Part shown: piece by piece, positions 32,120 through 40,054 of the stretch
Layout of the letters: the number at the start of each line of letters is the position of its first letter
Position numbering within the stretch: position 1 is the first letter of the stretch
Source of the DNA: Lysobacter avium
GTDB lineage: Bacteria > Pseudomonadota > Gammaproteobacteria > Xanthomonadales > Xanthomonadaceae
DNA: 64,000 nucleotides
NCBI RefSeq assembly: GCF_015209745.1
Contig: NZ_CP063657.1
Coordinates: forward strand, 496,001 to 560,000
Reading direction: 5' to 3'
Notes under the pieces: generated by a model
The model's input: the letters and a program-made list of their open reading frames with translations, nothing else
Databases searched by the model: none
Told to the model about the DNA's origin: nothing
Position numbers and translations under genes: made by a program

Positions 32120-32644
32120 TTGCACTGTCTTTTCTGCCAGCACGTCGATACCCGCGTCATCGACTCGCGGGTGTCCGATGACGGCGCGACGATCCGCCGC
32201 CGTCGCGTCTGCGAGGCCTGCGGTGAGCGGTTTTCGACGCTGGAGACGATCGAGCTGAAGTTGCCGGTGATCATCAAGTCCGATGGCCGGCGCGAGGCGT
32301 TCGATGCCCGCAAGCTGCGCGCCGGGTTCGACCGCGCCCTGCAGAAGCGGCCGGTGGCCGAGGAGCAGATCGAGGCGGCGGTGCGCGCGGTGGTGCACCA
32401 GCTGCGCCGCACCACCGAGCGTGAGCTGTCCTCGATCCGCGTCGGCGAGTTCGTCATGGGCGAGCTGCGCAAGCTCGACCACGTGGGCTACGTGCGCTTC
32501 GCCTCGGTGTACCGGGCGTTCCAGGACGTGGCCGATTTCCGCGACGAACTCGACCGGCTGGAGAGCGACAACTCCGGCGACGAGCAACTGCCGCTGCTGG
32601 GCGGCGCTGACGAGCCGCTGCCGTCCGCCACGCGTAAACGTTGA
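32120..32644 (+). CDS. nrdR: Transcriptional repressor NrdR
   Basis: A 174-residue ATP/dATP-sensing repressor of ribonucleotide reductase genes. It has the zinc ribbon with cysteines 3, 6, 31 and 34 (CLFC and CEAC) and an ATP-cone ([21 protein letters not shown]). It begins with a TTG codon; NrdR proteins always start two residues before the first cysteine, so this TTG must be the start. The last 25 residues are an acidic extension beyond the usual family end. The gene lies between glyA and ribD, the common proteobacterial order. Confidence 0.95.
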   Translation: MHCLFCQHVDTRVIDSRVSDDGATIRRRRVCEACGERFSTLETIELKLPVIIKSDGRREAFDARKLRAGFDRALQKRPVAEEQIEAAVRAVVHQLRRTTERELSSIRVGEFVMGELRKLDHVGYVRFASVYRAFQDVADFRDELDRLESDNSGDEQLPLLGGADEPLPSATRKR

Positions 32645-32687
32645 GCCGGACCACGGTCGCACCCCTTAACTGCAGGAACCTGCGTTG

Positions 32688-33797
32688 ATGCCCGAGTTCA
32701 CCGCCACCGACCACCTGATGATGACGCGCGCGCTGCGCCTGGCCGAGCGCGGCGCCTACACCACCCGGCCCAACCCGATGGTCGGCTGCGTCATCGTCAA
32801 GGGCGACGAAGTGGTCGGCGAGGGCTGGCACCAGCGCGCCGGCGAAGGCCATGCCGAGGTGCTGGCCCTGCAGGAGGCCGGCAAGCGGGCCAAGGGTGCG
32901 ACCGTGTACGTGACGCTGGAGCCGTGCGCGCATACCGGCAGTACCGGCCCCTGCGCGGATGCCTTGATCGCCGCCGGTGTGTCGCGCGTGGTCGCGGCGA
33001 TGCGCGACCCGTTTCCGCAGGTCGACGGTGCGGGCTTCGAGCGCTTGCGCGAGGCCGGCATCGAGGTCGCGGAAGGCCTGATGGAAGACCAGGCGCGCGC
33101 GCTCAACCGCGGCTACCTGTCGCGGCTGGGCCGGGGCCGGCCGTGGGTCCGGGTCAAGCTCGCGGCGAGCATGGACGGGCGCAGCGCGCTGGCCAACGGC
33201 GAATCGAAATGGATCAGCGGTCCGGCCTCACGCAACGACGTGCAGCACTGGCGCGCGCGCGCCGGGGCGATCCTCACCGGCGCCGGCACGGTGCTGGCCG
33301 ATGACCCGTCGCTGACGGTGCGGCTGGACGAGGACATCGCGTTCGTGCCGCCCCTGCGCGTGGTGCTGGATCCCGGCCTGGCGACCATCGCGCGCGGCAA
33401 GGTGCGCGAGGGCGATGCACCGACGCTGTACATCCACGCTCCCGACACCAAGCTCGCCCGCGGCATCAGCGCACAGCTGGCGGTTGTGCCGGTGAAAGTG
33501 GGCCGCTTTGATCTGGCGGCGGTGCTCAAGCTGCTCGCCGATCGCGGCATCAACGAGGTGATGGTCGAAGCGGGCGCCACGCTCGCGGCCGCCTTCCTTG
33601 AGGCCGGACTGGCCGATGAGGTCCTGCTGTACGTCGCGCCGGTCCTGCTGGGCTCGAACGCGCGACCGCTGTTCGACGGCCTCAACGTCGACCACATGGA
33701 CCAGGTGATGCGCATGGAGACGGTCGAGACCCGGCTGCTGGGTGAGGACATCCGGGTGCTGCTGCGTCCGCGCCCGTCAGGGGCGCGTCCAGGCTAG
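32688..33797 (+). CDS. ribD: Bifunctional deaminase/reductase RibD
   Basis: A 369-residue enzyme catalysing two consecutive steps of riboflavin synthesis. The N-terminal cytidine-deaminase-like domain has the zinc site HAEVLAL and PCAHTGSTGPCADAL; the C-terminal reductase domain starts near residue 147 (VRVKLAASMDGRSALANGESKWISG) and has the NADPH-type block EAGATLAAAFLEAGLADE. ATG 32688 is used; it overlaps an in-frame TTG at 32685. The first of the riboflavin genes here, it is separated from the riboswitch-controlled group by two genes. Its stop codon shares the CTAG at 33794-33797 with the opposite gene. Confidence 0.96.
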   Translation: MPEFTATDHLMMTRALRLAERGAYTTRPNPMVGCVIVKGDEVVGEGWHQRAGEGHAEVLALQEAGKRAKGATVYVTLEPCAHTGSTGPCADALIAAGVSRVVAAMRDPFPQVDGAGFERLREAGIEVAEGLMEDQARALNRGYLSRLGRGRPWVRVKLAASMDGRSALANGESKWISGPASRNDVQHWRARAGAILTGAGTVLADDPSLTVRLDEDIAFVPPLRVVLDPGLATIARGKVREGDAPTLYIHAPDTKLARGISAQLAVVPVKVGRFDLAAVLKLLADRGINEVMVEAGATLAAAFLEAGLADEVLLYVAPVLLGSNARPLFDGLNVDHMDQVMRMETVETRLLGEDIRVLLRPRPSGARPG

Positions 33798-35212
33798 CCC
33801 AGCGCCCAGTCGATCGTCGGGCGGCACAGCGGCAGGTCGGGTTGCTCGCGGCGCTTGCTCAAGGCGCGGCGCGCGGATTGCAGGGCGGTGCGCAGGCCTT
33901 CCTCCACCGTCGGGTGGTAGAAGGGCAGGTGCAGCATCGTGTCGACGGTCATCTCCTGCTGGATCGCCCAGGCGAGCAGGTGCAGCAGGTGCTCGGCATC
34001 GGGTGCGACCGCCTCCGCTCCCAGGATCCGGGCGTTGCCGGCGTCGACGTAGATGTGCAGCACTCCGGCGTTGCGCCCGGCCATCACCGCGCGGCCCTGG
34101 CGGCTGTAGTCGATCTTGCCGACCACGACGCCGGACTCGGGCAGCTCGCTGTAGGACAGGCCGGCCTGGCCGGCACCGGGCTCGGTAAAAACGATGCCCA
34201 GCGGTGCGCGACGCATCAGGCAATCGGCTTCGGGATGCAGCGCGTGGTAAGCGGCGATGCGTCCCTCATCGGCAGCCTCGTGCAGCAGCGGGCGCTGTCC
34301 GCTCACATCGCCGGCGATGTAGATCGGCAGGTCGCCCACCTGCAAGGTTTTGGGGTTGAAGGCCGGCATGCCGCGCTCGTCGAGTTCGACGCCGAGGGTG
34401 TCCAGGCCGAGACCCTCGATGTTGGGTTGCCGGCCGATTGCCGCGAGCACCCAGTCCACGACGACGCTCCGTTTGCCATCGTCGATCACCGCCCCATCCC
34501 CGTCAGCGCGCACCGACACCTCCACGTCGGTGCTGATCGACATCTGTTCGCCGAGCGCGGCCAGCAGGCTGGCGTTGACCTCGGGATCCTTCAGCCCCGC
34601 GATCTGGCTGCCCTTGGTGAACCCGTGGACCTCGCACCCCAACTGCGCGAATGCCTGCGCCAGCTCGACGCCGATCGGGCCGAGCCCGACCACGCCCAGG
34701 CGCTGACCGGGCGACACCAGTTCAAACACCTCGTCGGAAGTGACCAGCCTGTCGCCGATGGCGCGCCATGCCTCGGGCACGATCGGGCGGGTGCCGGTGG
34801 CGATGATCACGGTGTCGGCGTGGATCGTTTCGCCGTTGACGTCCAGCGTGTGCGCATCGACGAAGCGCGCCTTGCCGCGGATGCTGCGATCGCCCAGGTC
34901 CTGCGCGATCTGGATCGAGCCGGCAGTGAAGCGGTCGCGCAACCTGCGCACGTGCTCCATAACGGCTCGCAGATCGGGCTTCAGCGCTTCGGTGCCGTCG
35001 ATTCCGACCGTGCCCAGCCAGTCCTTCCGCGCGTAGGCGTGGGCGACCTCGATCAGCGCTTTGGACGGCATGCAGCCGACCCGCGCGCAGGTGGTGCCAT
35101 AGGGACCGTGATTGATCAGCAGCACGTCATCGGTGTAGCGCTGGGCCTCCTTGAGCGCTGTCAGGCCGGCAGTACCGGCGCCGAGGATCGCGATGCGGAC
35201 GCGTCGTGTCAT
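33794..35212 (-). CDS. Dihydrolipoyl dehydrogenase-like flavin disulfide reductase
   Basis: A 472-residue class I pyridine nucleotide-disulfide oxidoreductase. It has the FAD site GAGTAGLTALKEA, the redox cysteine pair in GTTCARVGCMPSK (C42 and C47), the NAD(P)H site GLGPIGVELAQAF and a C-terminal HPTVEEGL with the catalytic His-Glu pair. The disulfide motif differs from the canonical GGTCLNVGCIPSK. It is not next to 2-oxoacid dehydrogenase genes, so it may be a stand-alone dihydrolipoamide dehydrogenase or a related reductase with another substrate. It is alone on the minus strand, tail to tail with ribD. Confidence 0.85.
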   Translation of the reverse strand: MTRRVRIAILGAGTAGLTALKEAQRYTDDVLLINHGPYGTTCARVGCMPSKALIEVAHAYARKDWLGTVGIDGTEALKPDLRAVMEHVRRLRDRFTAGSIQIAQDLGDRSIRGKARFVDAHTLDVNGETIHADTVIIATGTRPIVPEAWRAIGDRLVTSDEVFELVSPGQRLGVVGLGPIGVELAQAFAQLGCEVHGFTKGSQIAGLKDPEVNASLLAALGEQMSISTDVEVSVRADGDGAVIDDGKRSVVVDWVLAAIGRQPNIEGLGLDTLGVELDERGMPAFNPKTLQVGDLPIYIAGDVSGQRPLLHEAADEGRIAAYHALHPEADCLMRRAPLGIVFTEPGAGQAGLSYSELPESGVVVGKIDYSRQGRAVMAGRNAGVLHIYVDAGNARILGAEAVAPDAEHLLHLLAWAIQQEMTVDTMLHLPFYHPTVEEGLRTALQSARRALSKRREQPDLPLCRPTIDWALG

Positions 35213-35398
35213 GTTGGGGCTCCCTTGAACGGTTGGCCGGGCAGTATGACGATCCGCCGATGAGCCGCCGGTCGAGGGAGTGCCTCACAGGACGGGTTTC
35301 GGGGTTCGCTATGCTCGGGGACCGCGATCCGCGCCGAGATCGCATTCACCACCCGGCAAGGTCCGTCTGCAACCGCGCCGGGGACAGGGAGCTGAACC

Positions 35399-35779
35399 AT
35401 GACGAGTCTGAGCAGTACCCAGCGCGAGCACCTCGCAAAAATGATGGACGAGCGTGAGCCGGTGCTGCGCGAGGAAATCCGCGACGGACTCAGGCGCATG
35501 CGCGTGGAGGGCTACGACGAGTTGCTGTCGGGCACCTCCGACGCCGGCGACGAGTCGCTGGCCTCGCTGGTGACCGACATCAACAATGCCGACACCAAGC
35601 GTGACGCGGTGGAGCTGCAGGACATCTTCGCGGCCCGCGCGCGCATGGCTGGCGGCACCTACGGGATCTGCATCGACTGCGACGTGGCGATCCCGTACGA
35701 GCGCCTGGAGGCCTATCCGACGGCCAAGCGGTGCCTTGCGTGCCAGCAGGTCCATGAAGCCAGGCGGGCGCAGCGCTGA
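35399..35779 (+). CDS. TraR/DksA-family zinc-finger protein
   Basis: A 126-residue protein with a C-terminal C4 zinc finger: CIDC and CLAC separated by a helix (C92 to C114 region) that matches the DksA/TraR finger. The N-terminal part is a helical hairpin (LREEIRDGLRRMRVEGYDELL) but shorter than in DksA. Such proteins may bind RNA polymerase through the secondary channel, though the acidic tip residues of DksA are not obvious here. It stands alone, followed by the promoter and riboswitch of the riboflavin operon, and is preceded by 186 bp in which I see no other gene. Confidence 0.8.
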   Translation: MTSLSSTQREHLAKMMDEREPVLREEIRDGLRRMRVEGYDELLSGTSDAGDESLASLVTDINNADTKRDAVELQDIFAARARMAGGTYGICIDCDVAIPYERLEAYPTAKRCLACQQVHEARRAQR

Positions 35780-35847
35780 CAAGCTGAGCGCCGCCCCGCG
35801 GGTTGCACCGTTCCACCCCGCGCGGCGTCCCGGCGCTCGCCCACTGC

Positions 35848-35853
35848 TAGAAT
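35848..35853 (+). promoter_or_regulatory. Probable -10 element of the FMN-controlled rib operon
   Basis: TAGAAT at 35848-35853 matches the -10 consensus in five of six positions and would start the transcript near 35860, about 28 bases before the FMN aptamer. No good -35 box is apparent. Confidence 0.4.
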
Positions 35854-35885
35854 CCAACCGTCCTCGCATCCGCGAGGGCACACGT

Positions 35886-36064
35886 AACGTCTTCAGGGCG
35901 GGGTGCGATTCCCCACCGGCGGTAGGTCGCCGGCAGCCGGTCACCATGACCGATCGCCACGACAAGCCCGCGAGCGCTCCGGTACCGGCCAAGGCCGATG
36001 CAGGGGGTCAGCAGATCCGGTCCGATTCCGGAGCCGACGGTCACAGTCCGGATGAAAGAAGACG
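35886..36064 (+). promoter_or_regulatory. FMN riboswitch (RFN element)
   Basis: The FMN-binding aptamer is recognised by its conserved blocks in order: CTTCAGGGCGGGGTG with ATTCCCCACCGGCGGT (35891-35922), AGCCCGCGAGCG in the middle, GGTCAGCAGATCCGGT, ATTCCGGAGCCGACGGT and the closing AGTCCGGATGAAAGAAG (to about 36062). It is followed by a terminator hairpin at 36091-36113 and lies 143 bases before ribE. Binding of flavin mononucleotide should reduce expression of ribE-ribBX-ribH and probably the coupled nusB and thiL. Confidence 0.95.
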
Positions 36065-36073
36065 GCTACGCAG

Positions 36074-36113
36074 GGCGTAATGCCGTGCGTACGCCATGCC
36101 TTGTGGCGTTTTT
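36074..36113 (+). terminator. Riboswitch expression platform: antiterminator and terminator
   Basis: The terminator stem is ACGCCA (36091-36096) with TGGCGT (36104-36109), then TTTT. An alternative pairing, GGCGTA (36074-36079) with TACGCC (36090-36095), uses the same 5' arm and would prevent the terminator. This mutually exclusive pair indicates control by transcription attenuation; the model is inferred by base pairing only. Confidence 0.75.
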
Positions 36114-36206
36114 CGCAGACCTTCTACGCGGGAAACGATCCATGTCCAGAGCTGCCTATTTCCTTCGCCGTCCCTGTTCCTGCGTTGTGCAGCGGGAGGC
36201 GCGCTG

Positions 36207-36821
36207 ATGTTTACCGGCATCATTGAAGGCGTCGGCCGCATCGCGGCGCGCGAGGCCGTCGGCGGTGACGCCCGGCTCACCATCGAGGTCGGCTCGCTGG
36301 CGTTCGACGCGGTGGCGCTGGGCGAGAGCATCGCCGTCAACGGCACCTGCCTGACCGTGGTCGAGTTTGACGCCGACTCCTTCCAGGCCGACGCATCCAC
36401 CGAAACGCTCGCCCTGACCACCCTGGGCCGACTGGCCGTGGGCGCGCCAGTCAACCTGGAGCGTGCGATGCGTCCGACCGACCGGCTCGGCGGCCATATG
36501 GTCAGCGGCCACGTGGACGGCGTCGGTGCGGTCGCGGCGATCACCGACGACGGCCGCGCCCAGCGCTGGCGGTTCACCGCGCCGATGGATCTGATGCGCT
36601 ACATCGCCCGCAAGGGCTCGATCTGCGTGGACGGGGTCAGCCTGACGGTGAACGAGGTCGATGCGAGCGGTTTCGCGGTCGCGCTGGTGCCGCACACGGT
36701 CTCCCACACCGCCTTTGCCGCCACCCACGTGGATGATGCGGTCAACCTGGAAATCGATCTGGTGGCGCGCTATGTCGAGCGCCTGCTGGGCCATGCCGAC
36801 GCCAACGGAGCCACGTCATGA
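36207..36821 (+). CDS. ribE: Riboflavin synthase alpha subunit
   Basis: A 204-residue riboflavin synthase that dismutates two lumazine molecules to riboflavin. Both lumazine-binding repeats are seen: MFTGIIEGVG at the start, and DRLGGHMVSGHVDGVG near residue 92; each contains the SxTVxG-like block (VNGTCLTVVEF and VDGVSLTVNEV). The ATG 36207 has GGGAGG seven bases upstream; the longer frame to 36096 runs through the terminator and is not real. It is the first gene after the FMN riboswitch and overlaps ribBX by four bases. Confidence 0.97.
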   Translation: MFTGIIEGVGRIAAREAVGGDARLTIEVGSLAFDAVALGESIAVNGTCLTVVEFDADSFQADASTETLALTTLGRLAVGAPVNLERAMRPTDRLGGHMVSGHVDGVGAVAAITDDGRAQRWRFTAPMDLMRYIARKGSICVDGVSLTVNEVDASGFAVALVPHTVSHTAFAATHVDDAVNLEIDLVARYVERLLGHADANGATS

Positions 36822-37933
36822 GTTTCGCCCCCATTCCCGAACTGCTGGAAGAAATCCGCGCCGGCCGCATGGTCGTGATCGTCGATGACGAGGGCCGCGA
36901 GAACGAAGGCGACCTGATCATGGCCGCCGAGCTGGTCAGGCCGACCGACATCAACTTCATGGTCACCCACGCACGCGGCCTGGTCTGCCTGTCGTTGACC
37001 CGCGAGCGCTGCCGCCAGCTCGGACTGCCGCCGATGGTCCGCGACAACACCTCCCAGCACCACACCAACTTCACCGTCAGCATCGAGGCCGCCGAAGGTG
37101 TCACCACCGGCATCTCGGCCTACGACCGTGCACACACGGTGCGTACCGCGGTGCGGCCGGACGCCTCGGCCAGCGACCTCAACCAGCCCGGCCACATCTT
37201 CCCGCTGCAGGCGCAACCCGGCGGTGTGCTCAGCCGTGCCGGCCACACCGAGGCCGCCGCCGACCTGGCGATGATGGCGGGCATGGAGCCAGCCGGGGTG
37301 CTGGTCGAGATCCTCAACGCAGACGGCACTATGGCCCGCCGCCCGGAGCTGGAGGTGTTCGCCGCCGAGCACGGCCTGAAGATCGGCTCCATCGAGGACC
37401 TGATTCGTTACCGGCTGGAAACGGAGCACACCGTGGAGCGCGTCGATTCGCGCACGATCGAGACCGAGCACGGTCCGTTCCAGCTGATGAGCTACCGCGA
37501 CCGGCTGAGCCATGGCCTGCATTTCGCCCTGACCCTGGGCGAGGCGGATCCGACGGTGCCCACGCTGGTGCGCGTGCAGGTGCAAAATCCGCTCGCAGAC
37601 GGACTGCGCTGGCGGCGTGCGGACTTCGGTCCGGCCGTCGGCGACGTGCTTGCCGCGATCGCCGCGGCGGGTCGCGGCGCGCTGGTGCTGCTGGAGGATC
37701 GCGCCGACACCGACGCCTTGCTCGCGCGCATCCGCCATGCCGCCGACCAGGCGCCGCCGCCGGCCAGCGAAGGCGAGACGCTGCACGAGTGGCGCCGCAA
37801 CGGCGCCGGCAGCCAGATCCTCGCCGACCTGGGGCTGGGCCGGCTGCGGGTGATGGGCACGCCGCGCAAGCAGGTCGGCCTGGCTGGCTTCGGCCTGGAG
37901 GTGGTCGAGTACGTCGACGCCGGGCCGCGCTAA
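36818..37933 (+). CDS. ribB: 3,4-dihydroxy-2-butanone 4-phosphate synthase with degenerate GCHII domain (RibBX)
   Basis: A 371-residue fusion. Residues 1-200 form a complete DHBP synthase, which makes the four-carbon riboflavin precursor: VDDEGRENEGDLIMAAE, QHHTNFTVSIEA and AGHTEAAADLA are intact. The rest resembles GTP cyclohydrolase II but has no cysteine at all, so the three zinc-binding cysteines and the surrounding catalytic block are missing. It fits the RibBX variant known in proteobacteria, and should not supply cyclohydrolase activity. A true ribA is expected elsewhere. It overlaps ribE by ATGA. Confidence 0.93.
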   Translation: MSFAPIPELLEEIRAGRMVVIVDDEGRENEGDLIMAAELVRPTDINFMVTHARGLVCLSLTRERCRQLGLPPMVRDNTSQHHTNFTVSIEAAEGVTTGISAYDRAHTVRTAVRPDASASDLNQPGHIFPLQAQPGGVLSRAGHTEAAADLAMMAGMEPAGVLVEILNADGTMARRPELEVFAAEHGLKIGSIEDLIRYRLETEHTVERVDSRTIETEHGPFQLMSYRDRLSHGLHFALTLGEADPTVPTLVRVQVQNPLADGLRWRRADFGPAVGDVLAAIAAAGRGALVLLEDRADTDALLARIRHAADQAPPPASEGETLHEWRRNGAGSQILADLGLGRLRVMGTPRKQVGLAGFGLEVVEYVDAGPR

Positions 37934-38002
37934 CCCGGCCCGCGCTAAACTGTCCGGTCGCGCAGCAGCGCGATGCCGCTCCCCTACAAGGCGTTCGTTC
38001 CC

Positions 38003-38470
38003 ATGTCCCATATCGAAGGCGACCTGCGCAGCCCCGACGGCGCGCGTTTCGCGATCATCGCCAGCCGCTGGAATCCCCGCATCACCGACAGCCTGGTCGA
38101 GGCGGCGCGCGCGGCGTTTGCCGAGCACGGCGTCACCGAGGACGCCGTCGACGTGGTGCGGGTGCCCGGCGCATGGGAGATCCCGGTCACTGCGCGGCAG
38201 CTCGCCACCGCCGGCAAACATGCGGCGATCGTGGCCTTGGGCTGCGTGGTGCGCGGCGACACACGCCACTACGAGCAGGTCGCCGATGGCTGCTCGGATG
38301 GCCTGATGCGCGTCGCGCTGGATACCGGGGTGCCGGTCTGCAACGGCGTGCTGGCGGTCGAACGGCATGAGGATGCGCAGGCACGCGCCGGCGGCAACCA
38401 TGGCAACAAGGGCGAGGAAGTGGCGATGGCAGCGCTGGAAATGAGCAACCTGATGGAGCGCCTGGCATGA
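38003..38470 (+). CDS. ribH: 6,7-dimethyl-8-ribityllumazine synthase
   Basis: A 155-residue lumazine synthase that condenses the pyrimidine and four-carbon precursors, assembling as pentamers or icosahedra. Family motifs are [48 protein letters not shown] (catalytic His in RGDTRHYE) and [14 protein letters not shown]. The ATG at 38003 gives the normal length; an ATG at 37973 lacks a ribosome site. The gene overlaps nusB by four bases, continuing the riboswitch operon. Confidence 0.96.
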   Translation: MSHIEGDLRSPDGARFAIIASRWNPRITDSLVEAARAAFAEHGVTEDAVDVVRVPGAWEIPVTARQLATAGKHAAIVALGCVVRGDTRHYEQVADGCSDGLMRVALDTGVPVCNGVLAVERHEDAQARAGGNHGNKGEEVAMAALEMSNLMERLA

Positions 38471-38928
38471 ACCAGCGTCGTCGTCCCGGTGGCATCGATC
38501 CGATCGGCCGTTCACGCGCGCGCCGGCGTGCACTGCAGGCACTGTATGCGTGGCAGATGTCGGGTTCCCGCGCCAACGAGATCGTCAGCCAGTTCGCCCA
38601 CGAGCAGGCCCGCGAGGTCGCCGACCTGGCGTACTTCGAGGACCTCGTGCATGGCGTCGCCAAGCACCGCGCGGAGCTCGACGACAGCCTGGCGCCTTTC
38701 CTGGACCGGGAGATTGGCCTGGTCGATGCCATCGAACTGGCCGTGCTCCGGATCGCGGCCTACGAGCTGCAACACCGCCCCGACGTGCCCTACCGCGTGG
38801 TCATCAACGAGGCGATCGAGTCGGTCAAGCGCTTCGGCGCCGAGCACGGCCACACCTACGTCAATGGCGTGCTCGACCATGCCGCCGCGCAGTGGCGTGC
38901 GGTGGAAGTCGGCGCGTCCCGGCGCTGA
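38467..38928 (+). CDS. nusB: Transcription antitermination factor NusB
   Basis: A 153-residue all-helical protein that binds boxA RNA with S10/NusE for antitermination of rRNA operons. The opening [19 protein letters not shown], the middle [17 protein letters not shown] and the end [18 protein letters not shown] block ([24 protein letters not shown], shortened) are characteristic. The ribH-nusB-thiL order is standard for gammaproteobacteria. The ATG overlaps the ribH stop as ATGA. Confidence 0.97.
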   Translation: MNQRRRPGGIDPIGRSRARRRALQALYAWQMSGSRANEIVSQFAHEQAREVADLAYFEDLVHGVAKHRAELDDSLAPFLDREIGLVDAIELAVLRIAAYELQHRPDVPYRVVINEAIESVKRFGAEHGHTYVNGVLDHAAAQWRAVEVGASRR

Positions 38929-38996
38929 GACGCGAACGCACCGGCGCCGAGGCCGGGGGCCGGTGCGACCCGTTCGCAGTCGAGGGAGGAGGGCGC

Positions 38997-40022
38997 ATGG
39001 CCGAGTTCGACCTGATTGAGCGGATCCGCTCGCGCGCGCCTTCCCGCGCGGACATCGTGCTGGGCGTCGGCGATGACGCGGCGGTGGTGCGGGTGCCGCC
39101 GGATCGCGAGCTGGTCATCTGTACCGACACCCTGAATGCCGGCGTGCATTTTCCGCTGGACACCGCGCCGTTCGATATCGGCTGGAAGGCATTGGCGGTA
39201 AACCTCTCCGATCTCGCCGCCATGGGCGCGCAGCCCGCCTGGTGCACGCTGTCACTGTCGATGCCCGGCGATGATCCAGCCTGGCTGGACAGCTTCCTGG
39301 ACGGTTTCCTGGCGCTTGCCGGGCAACACGGCATCGCGCTGATTGGCGGCGACACGACCCGCGGACCGTTGTCGATCGGCGTGACGGCGCATGGGTTGGT
39401 GGAGCCGGGCCGCGCCCTGCAGCGTGGGGGCGCGCAGATGGGGGACGACATCTGGGTCAGCGGCACCCTCGGCGATGCTGCCGCCGCGCTTTGGCTGATG
39501 GGTAACGCCGGTGTAGGTGCAACTGCAGACGGTCGCAGGAACCCCAAACCCGCGCTGGCTGCGCCGCCGACGCAGCGTGCCCACTCCGGGCATGGTGAAA
39601 CACTGCGCGAGCGTCTCGACCGGCCGCAGCCGCGCTTGGCCGTCGGCCTGGCCCTCGTCGGGATCGCCCACGCAGCGATCGATCTCTCCGATGGGCTGTG
39701 GTCCGATCTGGGCCACGTGTGCAGGGCAAGCGGGCTGGGCGCACTGGTCGAGGTGGACGCGCTGCCTGCTTCGGCCAGCCTTTCCCAGGGATTTGCCGCC
39801 GACGACCGGCGCACGCTGCAGGCGTCTGGCGGAGACGACTACGAGCTGTGTTTCACTGCCCCCCCGAGTGCGCGTGCGCAGGTGGAGGCGCTGGAGCTGG
39901 AGAGCGGTACCGCGCTGACCCGCATCGGCCGCATGGTCGCAGGCACCCAGGTGGCCGGCGTCGACGCCGAGGATGCTCCTTGGGTGCCCGAACGCACGGG
40001 TTGGGTGCACTTCTCCGACTGA
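38997..40022 (+). CDS. thiL: Thiamine-monophosphate kinase
   Basis: A 341-residue ATP-dependent kinase that makes thiamine diphosphate. Motifs are VLGVGDDAAVV, TDTLNAGVHF, LIGGDTTRGP, AIDLSDGLWSDLGH and ASGGDDYELCF. An extra segment of about 38 residues at 167-205 (GVGATADGRRNPKPALAAPP and following), Pro/Ala/Arg-rich, interrupts a region that is normally short between the LAL helix and the PxPRL block. ATG 38997 has GGAGGAGGG just before it; upstream codons of the same frame overlap nusB and are not used. It is the last gene of the operon. Confidence 0.93.
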   Translation: MAEFDLIERIRSRAPSRADIVLGVGDDAAVVRVPPDRELVICTDTLNAGVHFPLDTAPFDIGWKALAVNLSDLAAMGAQPAWCTLSLSMPGDDPAWLDSFLDGFLALAGQHGIALIGGDTTRGPLSIGVTAHGLVEPGRALQRGGAQMGDDIWVSGTLGDAAAALWLMGNAGVGATADGRRNPKPALAAPPTQRAHSGHGETLRERLDRPQPRLAVGLALVGIAHAAIDLSDGLWSDLGHVCRASGLGALVEVDALPASASLSQGFAADDRRTLQASGGDDYELCFTAPPSARAQVEALELESGTALTRIGRMVAGTQVAGVDAEDAPWVPERTGWVHFSD

Positions 40023-40054
40023 GGCGGCGCGCCGATGCGGCCTCGCTCAAACGC

